Shown here: positions 38,391 through 50,360 of the stretch, in pieces
How positions within the stretch are numbered: position 1 is the stretch's first letter
Layout of the letters: the number at the start of each line of letters is the position of its first letter
Assembly (NCBI GenBank): GCA_024349245.1
Contig: JALDNG010000008.1
Span: 2,677,501 to 2,741,500, forward strand
Length of the DNA: 64,000 nucleotides
Reading direction: 5' to 3'
DNA from: Neodontobutis hainanensis
Taxonomy: Eukaryota; Chordata; Actinopteri; Gobiiformes; Odontobutidae
Position numbers and translations under genes: made by a program
The notes under the pieces: generated by a model
Database searches by the model: none
Told to the model about the DNA's origin: nothing
What the model saw: the letters and a program-made list of their open reading frames with translations, nothing else

Positions 38391-39954
38391 TCGAGATGGT
38401 CTCTGTGCTTAAAGGTCCACAGAAAACCTGGTTATCTTTGGGCACCTAGATGCTCATTGATTTTTCTCGCCCATCCTCACCATCCCGCATCCACTACAGC
38501 AACTCTTAAGATTAAAATCATGTCCGGCCCTTAGTCTAGGACTGCATCCCACAGAGAGAATCGCCAGGGGAAAGGCAACGGTCTCGTGTCATGTTCTCTT
38601 CGCTAGTCCTTCTTCAAACCCATCCATCCCGCATCCTTCCGTGCTCGAGAGATGTTCAGTCCGAACACATGTGCAGTGGAAACATAAACATCCTAGCAGC
38701 TCTGCAGAGGCTTCCTCATCAACAGCAGCTGTAGCAGCAGCGCGATGTAGCAGTCACTGTGGTGCGCTCACACACACCGCTTCGTGCGTCTGTGTGGTAT
38801 ACGCACGCCGGGCTGGGATGCAGGGCGTTGCTGTCAGGATGCTACCAGGCAGAAAAATAACTGTTAATGCTTTGGATAATTTCCCACAATGCCTTGTTTT
38901 GTTCGTGGAAATGAAAGAAAACAAACAAACAATCAGAATAAAGGATTAAATCAACTTGTTTTGGTGCAGTTTATCTTCTATAGCTTTGGATTATGTTGTT
39001 GCGTTGATTTTAAAACTCGCGATACGTTTAAGTTATTCACGCATATTCACGCAAATCAAACTGACCAGTCTGGGCTGTGTAGCTATTTCAATTAGCCCGT
39101 TAATTAGCCACATTTATCAATTCCACATTCTCTGGGGATTGGGGAGATGCGTGGGAAGTGTTAATAGAGACGTTTACAGCGAGTGGAGAGAGATAAAAAA
39201 GGAGTTCAGCCTTTACGCAGACGCTTTTGGTGGGCGCTCGGTGTAAACACAGAGACGGTTTTTGATAACATTCAGACCCGTCTGTCTCTTTAAAGGCCGC
39301 ACCTGCGCAGCTGCCTGGTGCTGATGCTGCAGTGCCCGGGTTATTTTCGGTAAAACAGCCGGGGTTACTAGCGTTCAAACGGGCCCTACACGGCTTACAT
39401 CACCCCTGAGAGGAAATCAAATCCACGTTTAGCCAATCTCACCTGCCTTCTTAATTAGATTTATTTAAAAGCAGCCCTTTGTGCAGCTTCATATTTCTCC
39501 TCCAAGACCAGGAGACACAGAAATCCTCATTTATTCCTGGTTTATGTACCTCAAAAGTCAAGCCTGGATGCAAACGAATGACGAATATTTTATTTTATGA
39601 TTGATACCACACACATCAAAGCTATATTCAAAAGAGTATTTGCCCCAGGAAATGAGTTCACAGTTCGCTACAGCCATTATCTAAAAATAACCAATCATTC
39701 TCACTCATGAGAAAAGATAAGCACAACGCCATCAGTAATCAACTAAAAGCCTAGTGCTATTCATAAACTGTATACATTACCAGGATTGATTTAGAAGCAA
39801 ACACTTTGGTTCGTTCCAGTGTATTTCAACCCAACAAAGGCTACGTGGACACAATGTAATCTTGAGATTGGCTTGAGATTGAGGCTCAAGACAAAAACAG
39901 AGAAACACACCTAACACAGTCATGCAACTGGAAAGGAGCATAAGTTCATTCACT

Positions 39955-40030
39955 ATGGCGTCAAGGAGAACTGCTCTGGTGTTACTGGGCTCGATCTTGT
40001 TGTTTATGGAAGGGGCCATCACAGATAAAG
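39955..40030 (+). pseudogene. Signal-peptide-like exon of an unrecognised or decayed gene
   Basis: ATG at 39955 opens a 25-codon frame, MASRRTALVLLG then SILLFMEGAITDK. It has the shape of a secretory signal peptide (basic start, hydrophobic core, small residues near the end) and stops at a good donor, G|GTAAGAAC. No convincing second exon is identified. Frames downstream (40509-40716) might belong to it. I do not recognise the protein. Confidence 0.3.
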
Positions 40031-40508
40031 GTAAGAACATTAATAAGTTGAAATGATTGGAAATGTCTAATAAGTGTTGTGCCGGTCCAGAGGTTGTTCC
40101 AATCACACTGACACTCACACACAGGACTTCAAGTAAGATCTGCAATGACCTCACCTTTAATATCACTATGACTTGTAAATACTGCAGGGAAAAGTGGCCA
40201 TTATCAGTCTTTTATAATCATGTGAATAAAGGTTTTTAGATAGCTCAGGGGCAGGCTTGGGAGTCATCAGCAAGGTGTGGGGACCTGGTTTGCAGAACCA
40301 GCTAATTTATAACAGTGGCCCCAAGAACAGGTGGTAAGTTATGTGGCATTTCCAGCTGTTGTTATATTACATTGGCCACATCAAGATGTATAGAGTTTCT
40401 GAATCTGTTTACACTTTGTTGTAAAACAAGTCTGAACCATGTGGAAATGTGTAACATAACCTGGTTGTATTATTAGTGTGCAACTAATGGAGCGGCTCGT
40501 GTTGTCAG

Positions 40509-40716
40509 GGATCTAAACTTGGGCCTGTTTCTGGAGAGTGTGAATGTGATAGCAGGGGAGGACACTAACTGGGAGATCCTGACACAGGGCTCAGGAGAGT
40601 TCACCAGGTTGGATGTGGGTGAGAATCCTCCCCAGAGTCACATTTCTGTGGTTGGCCTAATGAGCTTTAATGAACCAAGAGACTTGGTCCTCAGAAAATA
40701 CATTTGTTACTGTTGA
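40509..40716 (+). pseudogene. Open stretch, possible exon of an unrecognised gene
   Basis: After an acceptor-like TTGTCAG the frame reads DLNLGLFLESVNVIAG, then EDTNWEILTQGSGEFTRLD, and stays open to a TGA at 40716. Composition looks protein-like rather than AT-rich noise. It could follow the signal-peptide exon at 39955-40030 through a linking piece near 40256-40328, but that piece also resembles a tRNA-like SINE head. No family is recognised. Confidence 0.25.
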
Positions 40717-41678
40717 GGATCACTTTTATTATTGAAATTATTGCCATTATTATTTGTGTATTTTATTCTTACAGGTATGTAATGTTACAAACCCAAAGCT
40801 TTTGAGCACATCATCCTCAGGTTCAACAACGGGTTTCAGAAGATTCCCAAGGTCTGCAATGTAATGTGGTGTGCATTGTGGACTAAGAATGCACAAAACA
40901 GCAACATCTAGTGGCTTTCAGGAGGAATTTACGCAGGAAGTGTACGCAGAATACAGTATAAAGGATGTGTGACACCAACTTGAACCAAAGCACTAAAAAT
41001 GTGCTTTATTACACTGTTTAGTATAACATTGGTCCTTACAGATACAAATACAGTAAATATATATGATATACATACATTTAAAATAAATATATAGAAAAAA
41101 AAATTTCACTTTTTAAATGAACTTTTTCAATAAATAAATGAACTAAAAGATTGCATATTACCTGAAACAAACTGTTTATGAGGCCAACTTTTCACTGTGA
41201 TGCCAGAGTGACCGTCTCTAACAAGATTAAAGGTTCAGATGCTGAAGGAGACAGTGGAGGAGCAATGGGGCAAAAACACAGCTCTGTGTTTTAACTTTAC
41301 GTAATATACAAAATGCGTCTCCTTTTCTTTTTGAAACATAAGCACTAATTTTTATAATGACTTCCTGTAGATATGACAATTACATTTTGAATGGAGTTGA
41401 ACAGACTGTCCATTTGTAAATTTAAGTTGACACATGGCTTCACAAATTCACAAAGATTTCTTACTCTTTGTTTAGTGTATTAAACGTTCAGCTGATGAAT
41501 CCTGGCAAAGCACAATTTTAAACTTATTATAAAATTGTCTACAGTATATAACACATTTAAAAAAATACATAACCATTTTTGCTTTGATAAATGTTTGTGC
41601 AGGGTTTTGAATCCTTTCAGGTTTTAACCTGCTTTTGCTGCAAAAAAAAAAAAAAATACAAAAAATTAAGACAAAAGA
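40717..41678. other. Spacer and 3' untranslated region of the sushi gene
   Basis: AT-rich, with an A(15) run near 41641. No coding frame is supported. A TTTATT at 41005-41010 (AATAAA on minus) is a candidate poly(A) signal for the sushi-domain gene. Confidence 0.5.
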
Positions 41679-42669
41679 TTAACATTTTTTTTCTAAAGTC
41701 ATCTTACAGAGTTGTGTCTGTGCCAGTGTCCACTCACCACATGATAAAGAGCAGTCACAAATACAAGGGACACACTGCGCAAAGAAACGTTTCCAGCCAG
41801 TGTCCTTCTTCTTACAGTTGTTTATTTGGGTGCAGCCTTGTTTGGGCGGGCCATGGTAGCTCTTATGGGCACACGTGGAGGAGCACGTCCCATTTAGCTC
41901 AGCTTCACTGATTTCAATTCGTCCTTTTTTACACATTCCTGCACAGGGAAATTAGATTATTCCAACATCTAAAAACTAATAAACTCAAATTATTCAGAAA
42001 GATCAACAGTATAGTATAGACTCACTGAGGCAGGATGGCTTAGGGGTCCAGAGACCATTAGGTAGACACGTTCTGGTTGAGTTTCCCAGCAGCATGAAGC
42101 CAGAGCGACATGTGTACCTGATCACAGACCCCACCCACCAGTCATTACCATATACAACTCCATTATAGTCCACGTCAGGCTTTCCACAGTTTACTAGAAT
42201 GGAAAGGATGAGAAGAAGAGTTCAAACCAAGACAAGACATAACTTTATCCCACATTGAAGAGAGCTTATGTGTCAGAATTTTTGACAATGTTACCTCGAC
42301 ATAAAGACTTAACGCCAAGCCAGCAGCAGCTAGAGTCTCCACAGCGGTCCCGCCTCACCTCTTGGTGTCTTGCCTTGCAGCCCCCCACACAAAGAGGAGC
42401 TGTCCCGGACCAGTATGTGTAGCCTGTGAGGTCTGGTGGTGGAATCCACTCTGTCTGACCTGCAGGTATCATACTTATGTACTCATTACAGCCAAACAAG
42501 TCTACAAAGATAACATCTAAAGGTAGATCTAAATACTAAGTTGTGTTACAAATGCATAATATGAGGTCTTACCACTACCTTCCACCTCTCCAGTCCATTC
42601 AGTCAGCTGACAAACCGACAAGGAACCACACAACAACAGCACTAGTGGATAAAATGTTAGATTTTCCAT
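41679..42669 (-). CDS. Small secreted sushi (CCP)-domain protein, unidentified
   Basis: Four exons on minus, 42669-42573, 42501-42295, 42193-42026, 41938-41679, with agreeing phases, give 243 aa. A signal peptide (MENLTFYPLVLLLCGSLSVC) is followed by a Cys/Trp-rich module (GYTYWSGTAPLC through DSSCCWLGVKSLCR). Next comes one classical complement-control module: NCGKPDVDYNGVVYG, then YTC, GFMLLGNSTRTC, NGLWTPKPSC. The last exon is very Cys-rich (CSSTCAHKSYHGPPKQGC, then CVPCICDCSLSC). There is no membrane segment, so it is probably extracellular. It lies between abcg4 and hinfp, where mammals have no such gene that I recall. A donor-like CTCT|GTAAGATG inside the last exon could allow another ending. 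The function is unknown; complement-regulator kinship rests on the fold alone. Confidence 0.7.
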
Positions 42670-43880
42670 CTCTGGATGTGATCAATAAAGCCCAAGTCAC
42701 ATTTCTATCCTCTATTCTTAATCATTGGTGTGCAAACCTATAAAAAAAAAGAAGAAAAAATGTCCATGTAGTGCTGATGTCAGAGCAGGAAGCAGAGTGC
42801 AGTAAGCAGCACTTACACTAAGCTCTGTGTACTGTTTAATCTTCTGCTCAACACTAAGGCCAACTCACAACTAGAGATTATGCAACAAGATACACTGCTT
42901 CAACTGAAAACAAGTGTTTAATTCAAAAGGGTCCTGAAACCGTTGGCTTGTCTTATTAAAGGATTAACTGCTTTTAATAAAAAAAAACACACACATTAAT
43001 TGTACTTTTCATTTGGGAGTTGTTTATCTTTAAAGAAAGACAACCACCTTTAATGAAAGAAATTCACACTAAGGAGATTAATACTACGTGTGTGGCCTTA
43101 TGCTGCTCCTTACACACTTCTAAACATGTGACCACACACGTGTTTTACCAATTTGCCCAAATCCAGGGATAGTTTGAATTGTCTTTGATTACTTTAAATG
43201 CTTTAAACAAAGACCCCCTCTACTGAGTTTTGTTCTGAGTTGAAGACACAGTAGAGCCTTTTCCATCAGCAGGTGCCATTGTGCTGAAAAAAAGTGACTG
43301 AAAATCCTCAGCAATATTATATTGTACATTATATTAAATATTCTTAGAGCCTTGTCACCTGCTCTGTATGTGTTTTGCCTATAAGTCGCTAATCTAAATA
43401 CAACACAATACACACAGGACAGGATATCCAATTGTCCATAAGTACTTTTTGAAAAAACAACAGAAGTTTAGTATGAAACTAGGTGGCTTTAAGTTGATGT
43501 AATTTTTAGCACAACAAAAAACACATCACCTTAACAGGACAAGGCATGCATTATTTTCTCAATTGCTGAAATAAAAACAATCTTTTGTACTTATTGTATT
43601 CATCCAAAAGGCAACAAAAACGTTTTATTACAAACACAAACTTATAAAAGACAATGTTCAGTGACTTAACATTAGAAAATGCACACAAAAGCAGGTCTGA
43701 TACCTAATATAGGCTAAAACTTAGAATGAATCATCACAGACTTATTATAATTAGAGTGATTTTATAATATGGTTACACTTGGTGCCTTCATGAGCAATGG
43801 TGCTGCCTCTAAAAGGATTTGTTTAAACAGCACATAGACAATATATCCTCATGTAGGGTACTTTAATGCAGTCTTGAAAG
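42670..43880. other. Spacer between the sushi gene and hinfp, with hinfp 3' untranslated region
   Basis: AT-rich with no supported frame. TTTATT at 43624-43629 is AATAAA on the hinfp strand, about 250 bases past its stop codon, and is the likely poly(A) signal. Confidence 0.5.
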
Positions 43881-46011
43881 TTAAACTTGAATTCCTTGTT
43901 CCTGAGTTGAGTCTGGCAGCTGCAACATGACAGTGCTGTCCCCTGCTGGTGACAGGTCTTCAGAGAGAACATACAGCATGCCCTGGTCCTGCCTGCTCTG
44001 CTCCTCGGGCTCTTGCTCCTCTAACAGCACGCCCCTGAGCTCCACCTGCATCTCTGTCGGTATTGACTCCTCTCCCAGCCCTCTGGCCTCAGCCTGCCCA
44101 CTGTCCTCGTCCTCCTCTTGACGGTTTTGTTTCTCTCTCATCAGCTGCTCTGTCAGCTCCACACTTTCATAGCGAATAAGCTGGAGCCTCATAAAACCAT
44201 CTTCATGCTCTTTATACCTAAAAAGTTAGATGTAGAGGCTATCAGTGTTGAGAAATCTGAAATTCACGCTCAGATTTTGCACTAAAATGAAAAAAACAAA
44301 AACACAATCCCAACCTGAATCGAGGGTGTCCAGATGGCCACTTAAACTGATGCTTTTTATGCAAATGCACCGTTAGGTTATTTCCTCTGGTAAAGCACTG
44401 CTCACACACATGGCACTTGTAGCGGGCCATAAAATCTCCCTGTTTCAAAACAATACAGTTAGGCAAACAGAACAGTAAATTTAGTTATAACTGAACAAAT
44501 ACTGTATAAAGTGCACATATTTACCTGATGTTCTTTTTTGTGGTGAATTTTCATGGTGGAAAGTGTACGAGATGTGAAGCCACAGCCAGGAACATCACAG
44601 TGAAACGCTGGTTCACTGCTGTGGGTATCCAAGTGTTTACGCAGGTCCACTTGATTCTTACAGCTACACCAATAAAATCCAGCGTCAACAGAATAATTCA
44701 GAGTCAGTTACATTAAGATGTTCTAATACCTGTACTCGCAGTATTCACAGCTGTATGGCTTCTCTGTACTGTGACGGAATTTAACATGGTTGCGCAGGGA
44801 TGACGGTGTTGGACAAGTCATGTCACACAATGGGCATTTGTAGTGGCTCACTTCAGAGAGAAAGATACATACAAAAAAGACTCACAGTCAAAGCTTTACA
44901 GTCAAATCCCTATAAGGTCCCAGGTTAATACAGTTAAAAGACAGGACTGACCATGGTTTCTCATGTGATCTCTCAGCAATCGTTCTGTCGCAAAACGTTT
45001 GGAGCAGTGAGAACACTGAAACCTGCCCTGACCTGCACAAAGCACAGCCCAATTTGAAAAATCAGACAATGCACATTTGGTTTGAATTTCAGCATCAGTT
45101 TTAAACTTCACCTTCCATCGCACTTTGTCTTATGATGTGATCAAATAGTTTAGTGTTGCTGGCGTACATCCCCCCACAGCCAGGACAAGCCGTTACTTTC
45201 TCCTGAGTGTGGCTGCGCAGATGCTCTCTCAGTTTAGGGCGCCCTTTTGCAGTAGCTTCACAATCTGAAATAGGATGAATATGACTTAAGCACATGTAGT
45301 GTAATACTGATAAACATAAACAAAGAAGTACTCACCTTTCCATTCACAACGTACTGGAAATTCACAGTCACCTGCTGGTATATCTACACACAGACTATGC
45401 ATCTCAACATGCCGATAAAACCATTCCGGGTTTTCAAATGGTGGTTGCTTAACATACAAATACAAATACAATTATAAATAACACACAAATAATAAAATTA
45501 TTCCAATTTTAACTCTGACTCTATTTATTACAATTGTTGTACCTCACAATCGTCCCAAAGACAAACAAAATTGTCCGTGATATCAGGGATAATGTTTCGG
45601 CCAACTCCAATTGAGCAAGTGCCCAGGTCAGACTGGGAATTCAGTACCTGTTGACCCAACTGCTTTAGTTTAGTGTGGAAACAGTGAAAAAATAGATGTC
45701 TTCTCCGTTCCTCCGGACCATCAGAGGAGCAGAAGCCACATTCCCGCCAGAGACAGTGGTGCATCCCTAGGAATAAACCAACACAATGGTTTCAGTCTGG
45801 GAAAAAAGTGCTCTTGCGACTGATTTTATCAATAAAAATCTATAAACTCACCATCAGATTCCTCTGCCTCCTCTTCTGCATTGTTTAAAGCACTCAGGTG
45901 ATCCTCGGCGTGTTTGCAGAAAGCCTCCATATCGTTGAAAACCTCCTGACACGAGCCCCATTCACAATCCAGTTTCAAATGTATCTTTTCTTTGCGTTTG
46001 TTTGGCGGCAT
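43881..46011 (-). CDS. hinfp: Histone H4 transcription factor HINFP (nine C2H2 zinc fingers)
   Basis: HINFP binds the Site II cell-cycle element of histone H4 genes and, with NPAT, drives their S-phase transcription. Exons on minus: 46011-45852, 45766-45543, 45447-45336, 45264-45112, 45032-44952, 44850-44730, 44663-44525, 44439-44315, 44217-43881; phases agree, 483 aa. It starts MPPNKRKEKIHLKLDCEWGSC, an atypical first finger, then an acidic linker (NNAEEEAEESD). Finger cores seen in order include CLWRECGFC, CLWDDCE, CPGCGGMYASNTKLFDH, CSHCSKRFATERLLRDHMRNH, CPLCDMTCPTPSSLRNH and CHVCEQCFTRGNNLTVHLH. The signature [22 protein letters not shown] follows the last finger. The C-terminus is acidic and Gln-rich. 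It sits 1.1 kb upstream of the dpagt1 stop codon, in the same direction. Confidence 0.95.
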
Positions 46012-47071
46012 CTTTCAGTGATAAACTGCGCTAAGCGCAAATAATTACAGAGAACATTAGTGAATAGTGTTTTTCCCAGTTTTGACCATTACCTGGCTGC
46101 CATTATCCTCCAGGTGCTGGCTAACACCAACAAATGTCGTTTTAGTGTTTGCGCAATAAACTCAAATTGTGACAAAGTCTTTTTAAACAGTAAAAAATAA
46201 AATTAAGGCAATCAAAGTGTATATTTAGCCATTCAAGGTAGCATATTTACACATATGCAAGACCGCCCTGGACTGTGCAGCCGAATGTATTCTCCGGAAA
46301 CGAGGACTCGTATAAATAGTTCCGGATTTGTAGTAACGTAAGCTCGAGTTGCTTAAGTAATGGAAAACCTTTAATTGATTGCGTAAAAACTTAAAAAATA
46401 AATACGTCTAGGCGTAATTGAAACGCAACAGCAGCATTATTTGTATAAATTCTGAATTTAATTAACAATTAAAAAAACTGTATTGTTTGTAAAGATGGCT
46501 TGCTCATTTTAACTGTACATTTGTAAATGTATCCTCTGAACAAACCAGTGCCATTGGACATCAAATTCACATTTACTGATGTAAATGTATACTGCAGCCT
46601 ATGCAGTAGACAGTAGAAACACTTCATATCACTCTCACAGTCAATTGAACCCTCCCTCCTTTATACAGACAAGATTTGATTATTAAGTCATTCAGGAAAA
46701 AAAGGTTGAATAGTAAGAGTGTAGAAGCACATTGGGGTTCAACAAAATACACACTATTTATTGTATTTTGAAAGTAACTTGTTTTCTTGTACACAAGTAC
46801 AAAAATATGACTCAGAAGATGATACAGTAACACCCCTTTAAACAATCTTCAAAATGTCTTTAAACCATAGTGTAAGGAGCATAATAAACAGTATTATCTC
46901 AGATATTTAACATCTGGTTTTTGTCTGAAATATAACGGATTATGGTGAATTTACCACAAATTATGTCTGAGGCATTAAAGTAACAATGGAGACATTGGCC
47001 TCTGTGAAAGAGTTCCATAGAGTAGTCAAATTGTATCAATCAGCGTTCTGTTTGCTCTCCCGTCGACCTGT
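46012..47071. other. hinfp promoter side and dpagt1 3' untranslated region
   Basis: About 1.06 kb. The hinfp 5' end (46012 to about 46350) contains GC-richer promoter-like sequence. TTTATT at 46757-46762 (AATAAA on minus) is a candidate dpagt1 poly(A) signal. No other gene is seen. Confidence 0.5.
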
Positions 47072-49052
47072 CTAGACGTCATAGAAGAGACGAACCAGAT
47101 GATAACGGATCCCAAAAGCCACAGCACTTCCCATTACCTGTGTAAGACAAAAAAAGATAAGACACTAGACAAGTCCAGGTATTTGTATAAGGCAACTGTT
47201 TAAATATATACCTGAATAATGAGCATGATAGCCGTCAGATTTCTCTCATGTGTTGGACCAAGTACTTTTAGTACTAGATTTATTAAGGTCATGTTGTTGC
47301 ATTCAATAAAATCATCGCCCCCTTTCTGTTCCCTCCGCACATCAAGCACTTTTAATAGCTCTGCAACCTGTTGAGAAGAAAAGAGTACCAAATAAGAAAA
47401 AAAATGAACAAAAATAAACAAAAATGACTAAAATATAATAGTGTGTAGTGTCTCACCTTCAAAATGAGTTGACCTAACTTGGAGAGGTTCTTACTTTTAA
47501 ATTGAAAGTAGCTCATACCCAGCTTGCCTGTGTCTGGATTCAACCTTTTGTTAACATAAGCATTGTAACAAAAGAACAAACACAGTTGTTACATTTTACA
47601 TGTCTAGAGCACAAATATTATAGCATTTAAGTTTGCGCCTCATTACCTGGGGAGCCTGTGTCTGGGACAGGGGATGATATGAAAAAGCTGAGGCAGTGAG
47701 TATATGAAGTTAACCACTTGAGGGATAAAAAAGAGCAGCATTGTTTTGCTGAAGTGACCCAAGATGCCAACAACAGCAAAGGTCATCCCTGCAAAGTAGC
47801 AAAAAGTGTCTCCCACAAACACAGATGAGGGATACCTGTGACAAGCACAAGAGATGCTGAGTACACATTGATCGACTTATTATAAAAGAACACCCAGGAT
47901 TTGTAGGGTTTACTTACCAGTTGTGATAAAACAGTGCCAATGTGGTAAAAAAGAATGGTATCATAAAGTACAAGGAGAAAACATGATCATCACGATAATC
48001 TCCTGAAAGGTGAAAATGTATTTAAATTTTAAACATGAGAATAAAAGATGTTTAATAAATTACAGTATCAAATAAAGTAACAAATAGAAAAAATAAAATA
48101 ACCACATACCATTGAGCTCCAGAAAGTTAAATATAATGATGGAGCCAGAGATAAAAAGAGCTTGACCAGACTCGATGCCATTTATTCCAGCTAAAATGTT
48201 GATTGCATTTGTGCAGAACACAGCAAGCATTCCCATGTAGACATAGTAGAGAATACCTAGAACAGAAGGCAACACATACACTTCAGAAATGGTCATGACT
48301 GTTAGAGTGCACAGGTATATATGTAACTGTTAATAAGTTTATATATTGATACACAACTAACCCAAATCCAAGTGCAGTCCAAGTAGAGCTCTGAATGGTT
48401 TGGGTACCACAATAACTGTGTTGCCAAAGTTAGTAAAATAGACCATAAGGAGGGGCAAAGAAGCCATGGTGGGTAGCAGGAGTTTATGTCTCCATCGCAG
48501 GTTCAAAACATCGTCAGCAAAACCAAGGAAGATCATGCAACAAATAGCCAGAAGAGCACCAATCAACTGTACAAACTGGGGAATAAACAAAAGCCTCAAT
48601 GAGCACATAAGTAAGAAAAGTTAGGTCATGTTTGGTTTAAATTTATGATCTACCTCATCGTGTGGGAAGCCCGTACACTGCTCTCCCACAAAGCAGCTAA
48701 GGAAAGGCACTGGGATAAAGCAGAAGAGGATGATGAGGAAGACTGTCCCACTGATGACTCCCTGGGACTCAGGACTGCCAAAACATTTCAGACAAACACA
48801 TTTTCTTAGAAACTATAAGCGTTTGACAAAGTATTATGCAGACTGAATGGCTGAATGTAGTGAAATAAATAAACTCTTGTCTTACACTTCCTTTTTGGAC
48901 TTTTTGTTGAGGTCCATTCCGTACAGTCTTGCTGAGATAAAATGTTCTTTGAAAGCAGGAATGAGTTTAATTGTGGCCAAACAGCCGAGTATCGACATCA
49001 AACAGTTTATTGCCAGTGGCAGCACTGGTACAGGAGACATGTTTCCAGGCAT
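47072..49052 (-). CDS. dpagt1: UDP-GlcNAc:dolichyl-phosphate GlcNAc-1-phosphotransferase (DPAGT1)
   Basis: Endoplasmic reticulum membrane enzyme that makes GlcNAc-PP-dolichol, the first and tunicamycin-sensitive step of N-glycan precursor synthesis. Exons on minus: 49052-48886, 48774-48654, 48575-48362, 48256-48110, 48002-47918, 47835-47647, 47544-47457, 47367-47212, 47137-47072; phases agree, 410 aa against 408 in human. About ten hydrophobic segments are visible. Conserved active-site stretches are FLGFADDVLNLRWRHKLLLP, NAINILAGINGIESGQ, FVGDTFCYFAG and ILGHFSKT. It ends VRLFYDV. The start at 49052 (MPGNMSPVP) aligns with the human N-terminus; an in-frame ATG 27 bases upstream (MSCHRQRYK) is a less likely start. 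Head-to-head with c2cd2l. Confidence 0.96.
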
Positions 49053-49871
49053 TTTGTAGCGTTGTCTGTGACAGCTCAAATCTCGTCTGAGACTATGACG
49101 TTACCCTATGATCGATAAACGGAGTTCAGCTGTAGTAAAAACATGTCACTGCGTCATTTTAGAACAGAACACGTGTCCTTACTTCCCGTGTTACAGAAGA
49201 GTAAATCCATAAGTGAGAGCTGCGGTTCAAGACATTTTTCATTGTATTTTGTTGACACTTTTATCCTTTACCTGACGCTCTTAACTCCACGTCTGCCATC
49301 AGTTTAACTGCTGCACAAAAAAACCGTAGAAGAAGGAATCCTTCCGGTTAACCACTTGGTTCTGTCCCCTATGTCCTGTCCGTGATTTATTAATTTGATA
49401 CAAATTCTTTTCAAAGCAATTGCTATTTGTTTACCTGTGTTTTGGTTATATGATTTGTAGATTTGTTTTTTAATAATGTTATTTCTCATTTAAAACAGTT
49501 TGAAAAGAAGCACACAGACTGAAAAGCAGAAATGCGATATTTTTCTTCTTTGGGGGATTTTGAGGTTATGTGCTAGAAATATAAGAGAATACTACCAGTA
49601 TATAGAATTTTTAAATATATTTTTGATTTTGTGAAATAATCATATATGTACTTTTCCTTTGAAAGCTACACCTTTAACTTCCTGCTTTGTGATGCGTCTC
49701 CTTCCGAGCGCCCCCTATCGACTTTTACCAGTCACAGCGGCTTAGCCAGTGTTGTGAGGCTTTAGATGTGGGAGGAGAGCATAAGCAGCGGAGATTGAAA
49801 ACCCTTCAGAGCTGAAGCGCATAGCACACTAAACCTCACAAGGTGTTTTGAAACGATACATGACAACGACA
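49053..49871. promoter_or_regulatory. Bidirectional promoter region of dpagt1 and c2cd2l
   Basis: The two genes diverge from here. The right part (about 49740-49871) appears to be a c2cd2l 5' untranslated exon, ending at a donor CGACA|GTGAGT. A CTCF-like GAGCGCCCCCTATCG lies at 49706-49720. No TATA box is obvious near either side. Exact start sites cannot be set by eye. Confidence 0.45.
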
Positions 49872-50336
49872 GTGAGTAAATGGAAACCTTGCTGATGTCT
49901 CGGGGATGGGACAAACGCGTTTGTTGATGTTGGCTGCGCAGCGTATCGCCATGAAGACACCTTCATGTTACCGACTCGTTGATTTCAATTCACAGCAGCC
50001 TGCGACTTAGTTTAGCGGTAGGTTTTTCTTAATACTGAAATGACGACGCTAACTTTATGATGACTTGTGTTTTTGCAGCATATATGTATACAAGACATTA
50101 TTTACAGTTATGTTCAGTTCATCACATGCCTGCTTCACACACGCCGTACCCCAATTAAGGCGGACTCAAAAAGGCAAATAAATGTATAATTTTTATTGTG
50201 CGCATGATCATTTGTACTGTTTTATTTCAGTGTTGTGACATATGCATTAAGGTGGCCGTCTTTCTGTTGCCGCTCTCAGGCCAAAGAAGGGGGCTGACCT
50301 GCTGTGACTGACAGTCCTGACAATTCATTTGCTGAC

Positions 50337-50360
50337 ATGAGAAGCTCGAGAGGATGCTGA
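50337..50360 (+). promoter_or_regulatory. Upstream ORF overlapping the c2cd2l start codon
   Basis: An ATG 17 bases before the main start opens seven codons and ends at a TGA that overlaps the region of the main ATG (50354) in another frame. Ribosomes that use it would pass the true start, so it should lower c2cd2l translation. It counts only if the mRNA leader includes it; the likely leader acceptors (TTTCAG at 50230, CTCTCAG at 50280) both place it in the mRNA. Confidence 0.5.

Larger units (their letters stand above)
36387..39954. other. Upstream region of abcg4
   Basis: Holds the abcg4 5' untranslated exon(s) and promoter, which cannot be fixed by eye. GC-richer stretches near 38580-38840 and 39290-39380 are the best promoter candidates. 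A tRNA-like SINE head and a CA repeat are listed separately. No coding gene is supported. Confidence 0.5.

Noticed and set aside
40236..40305. tRNA-like boxes (TAGCTCAGGGG and GGTTTGCAGAACC)
   Set aside because: No cloverleaf can be drawn and box B is poor; it could equally be a short protein exon, so neither call is made.
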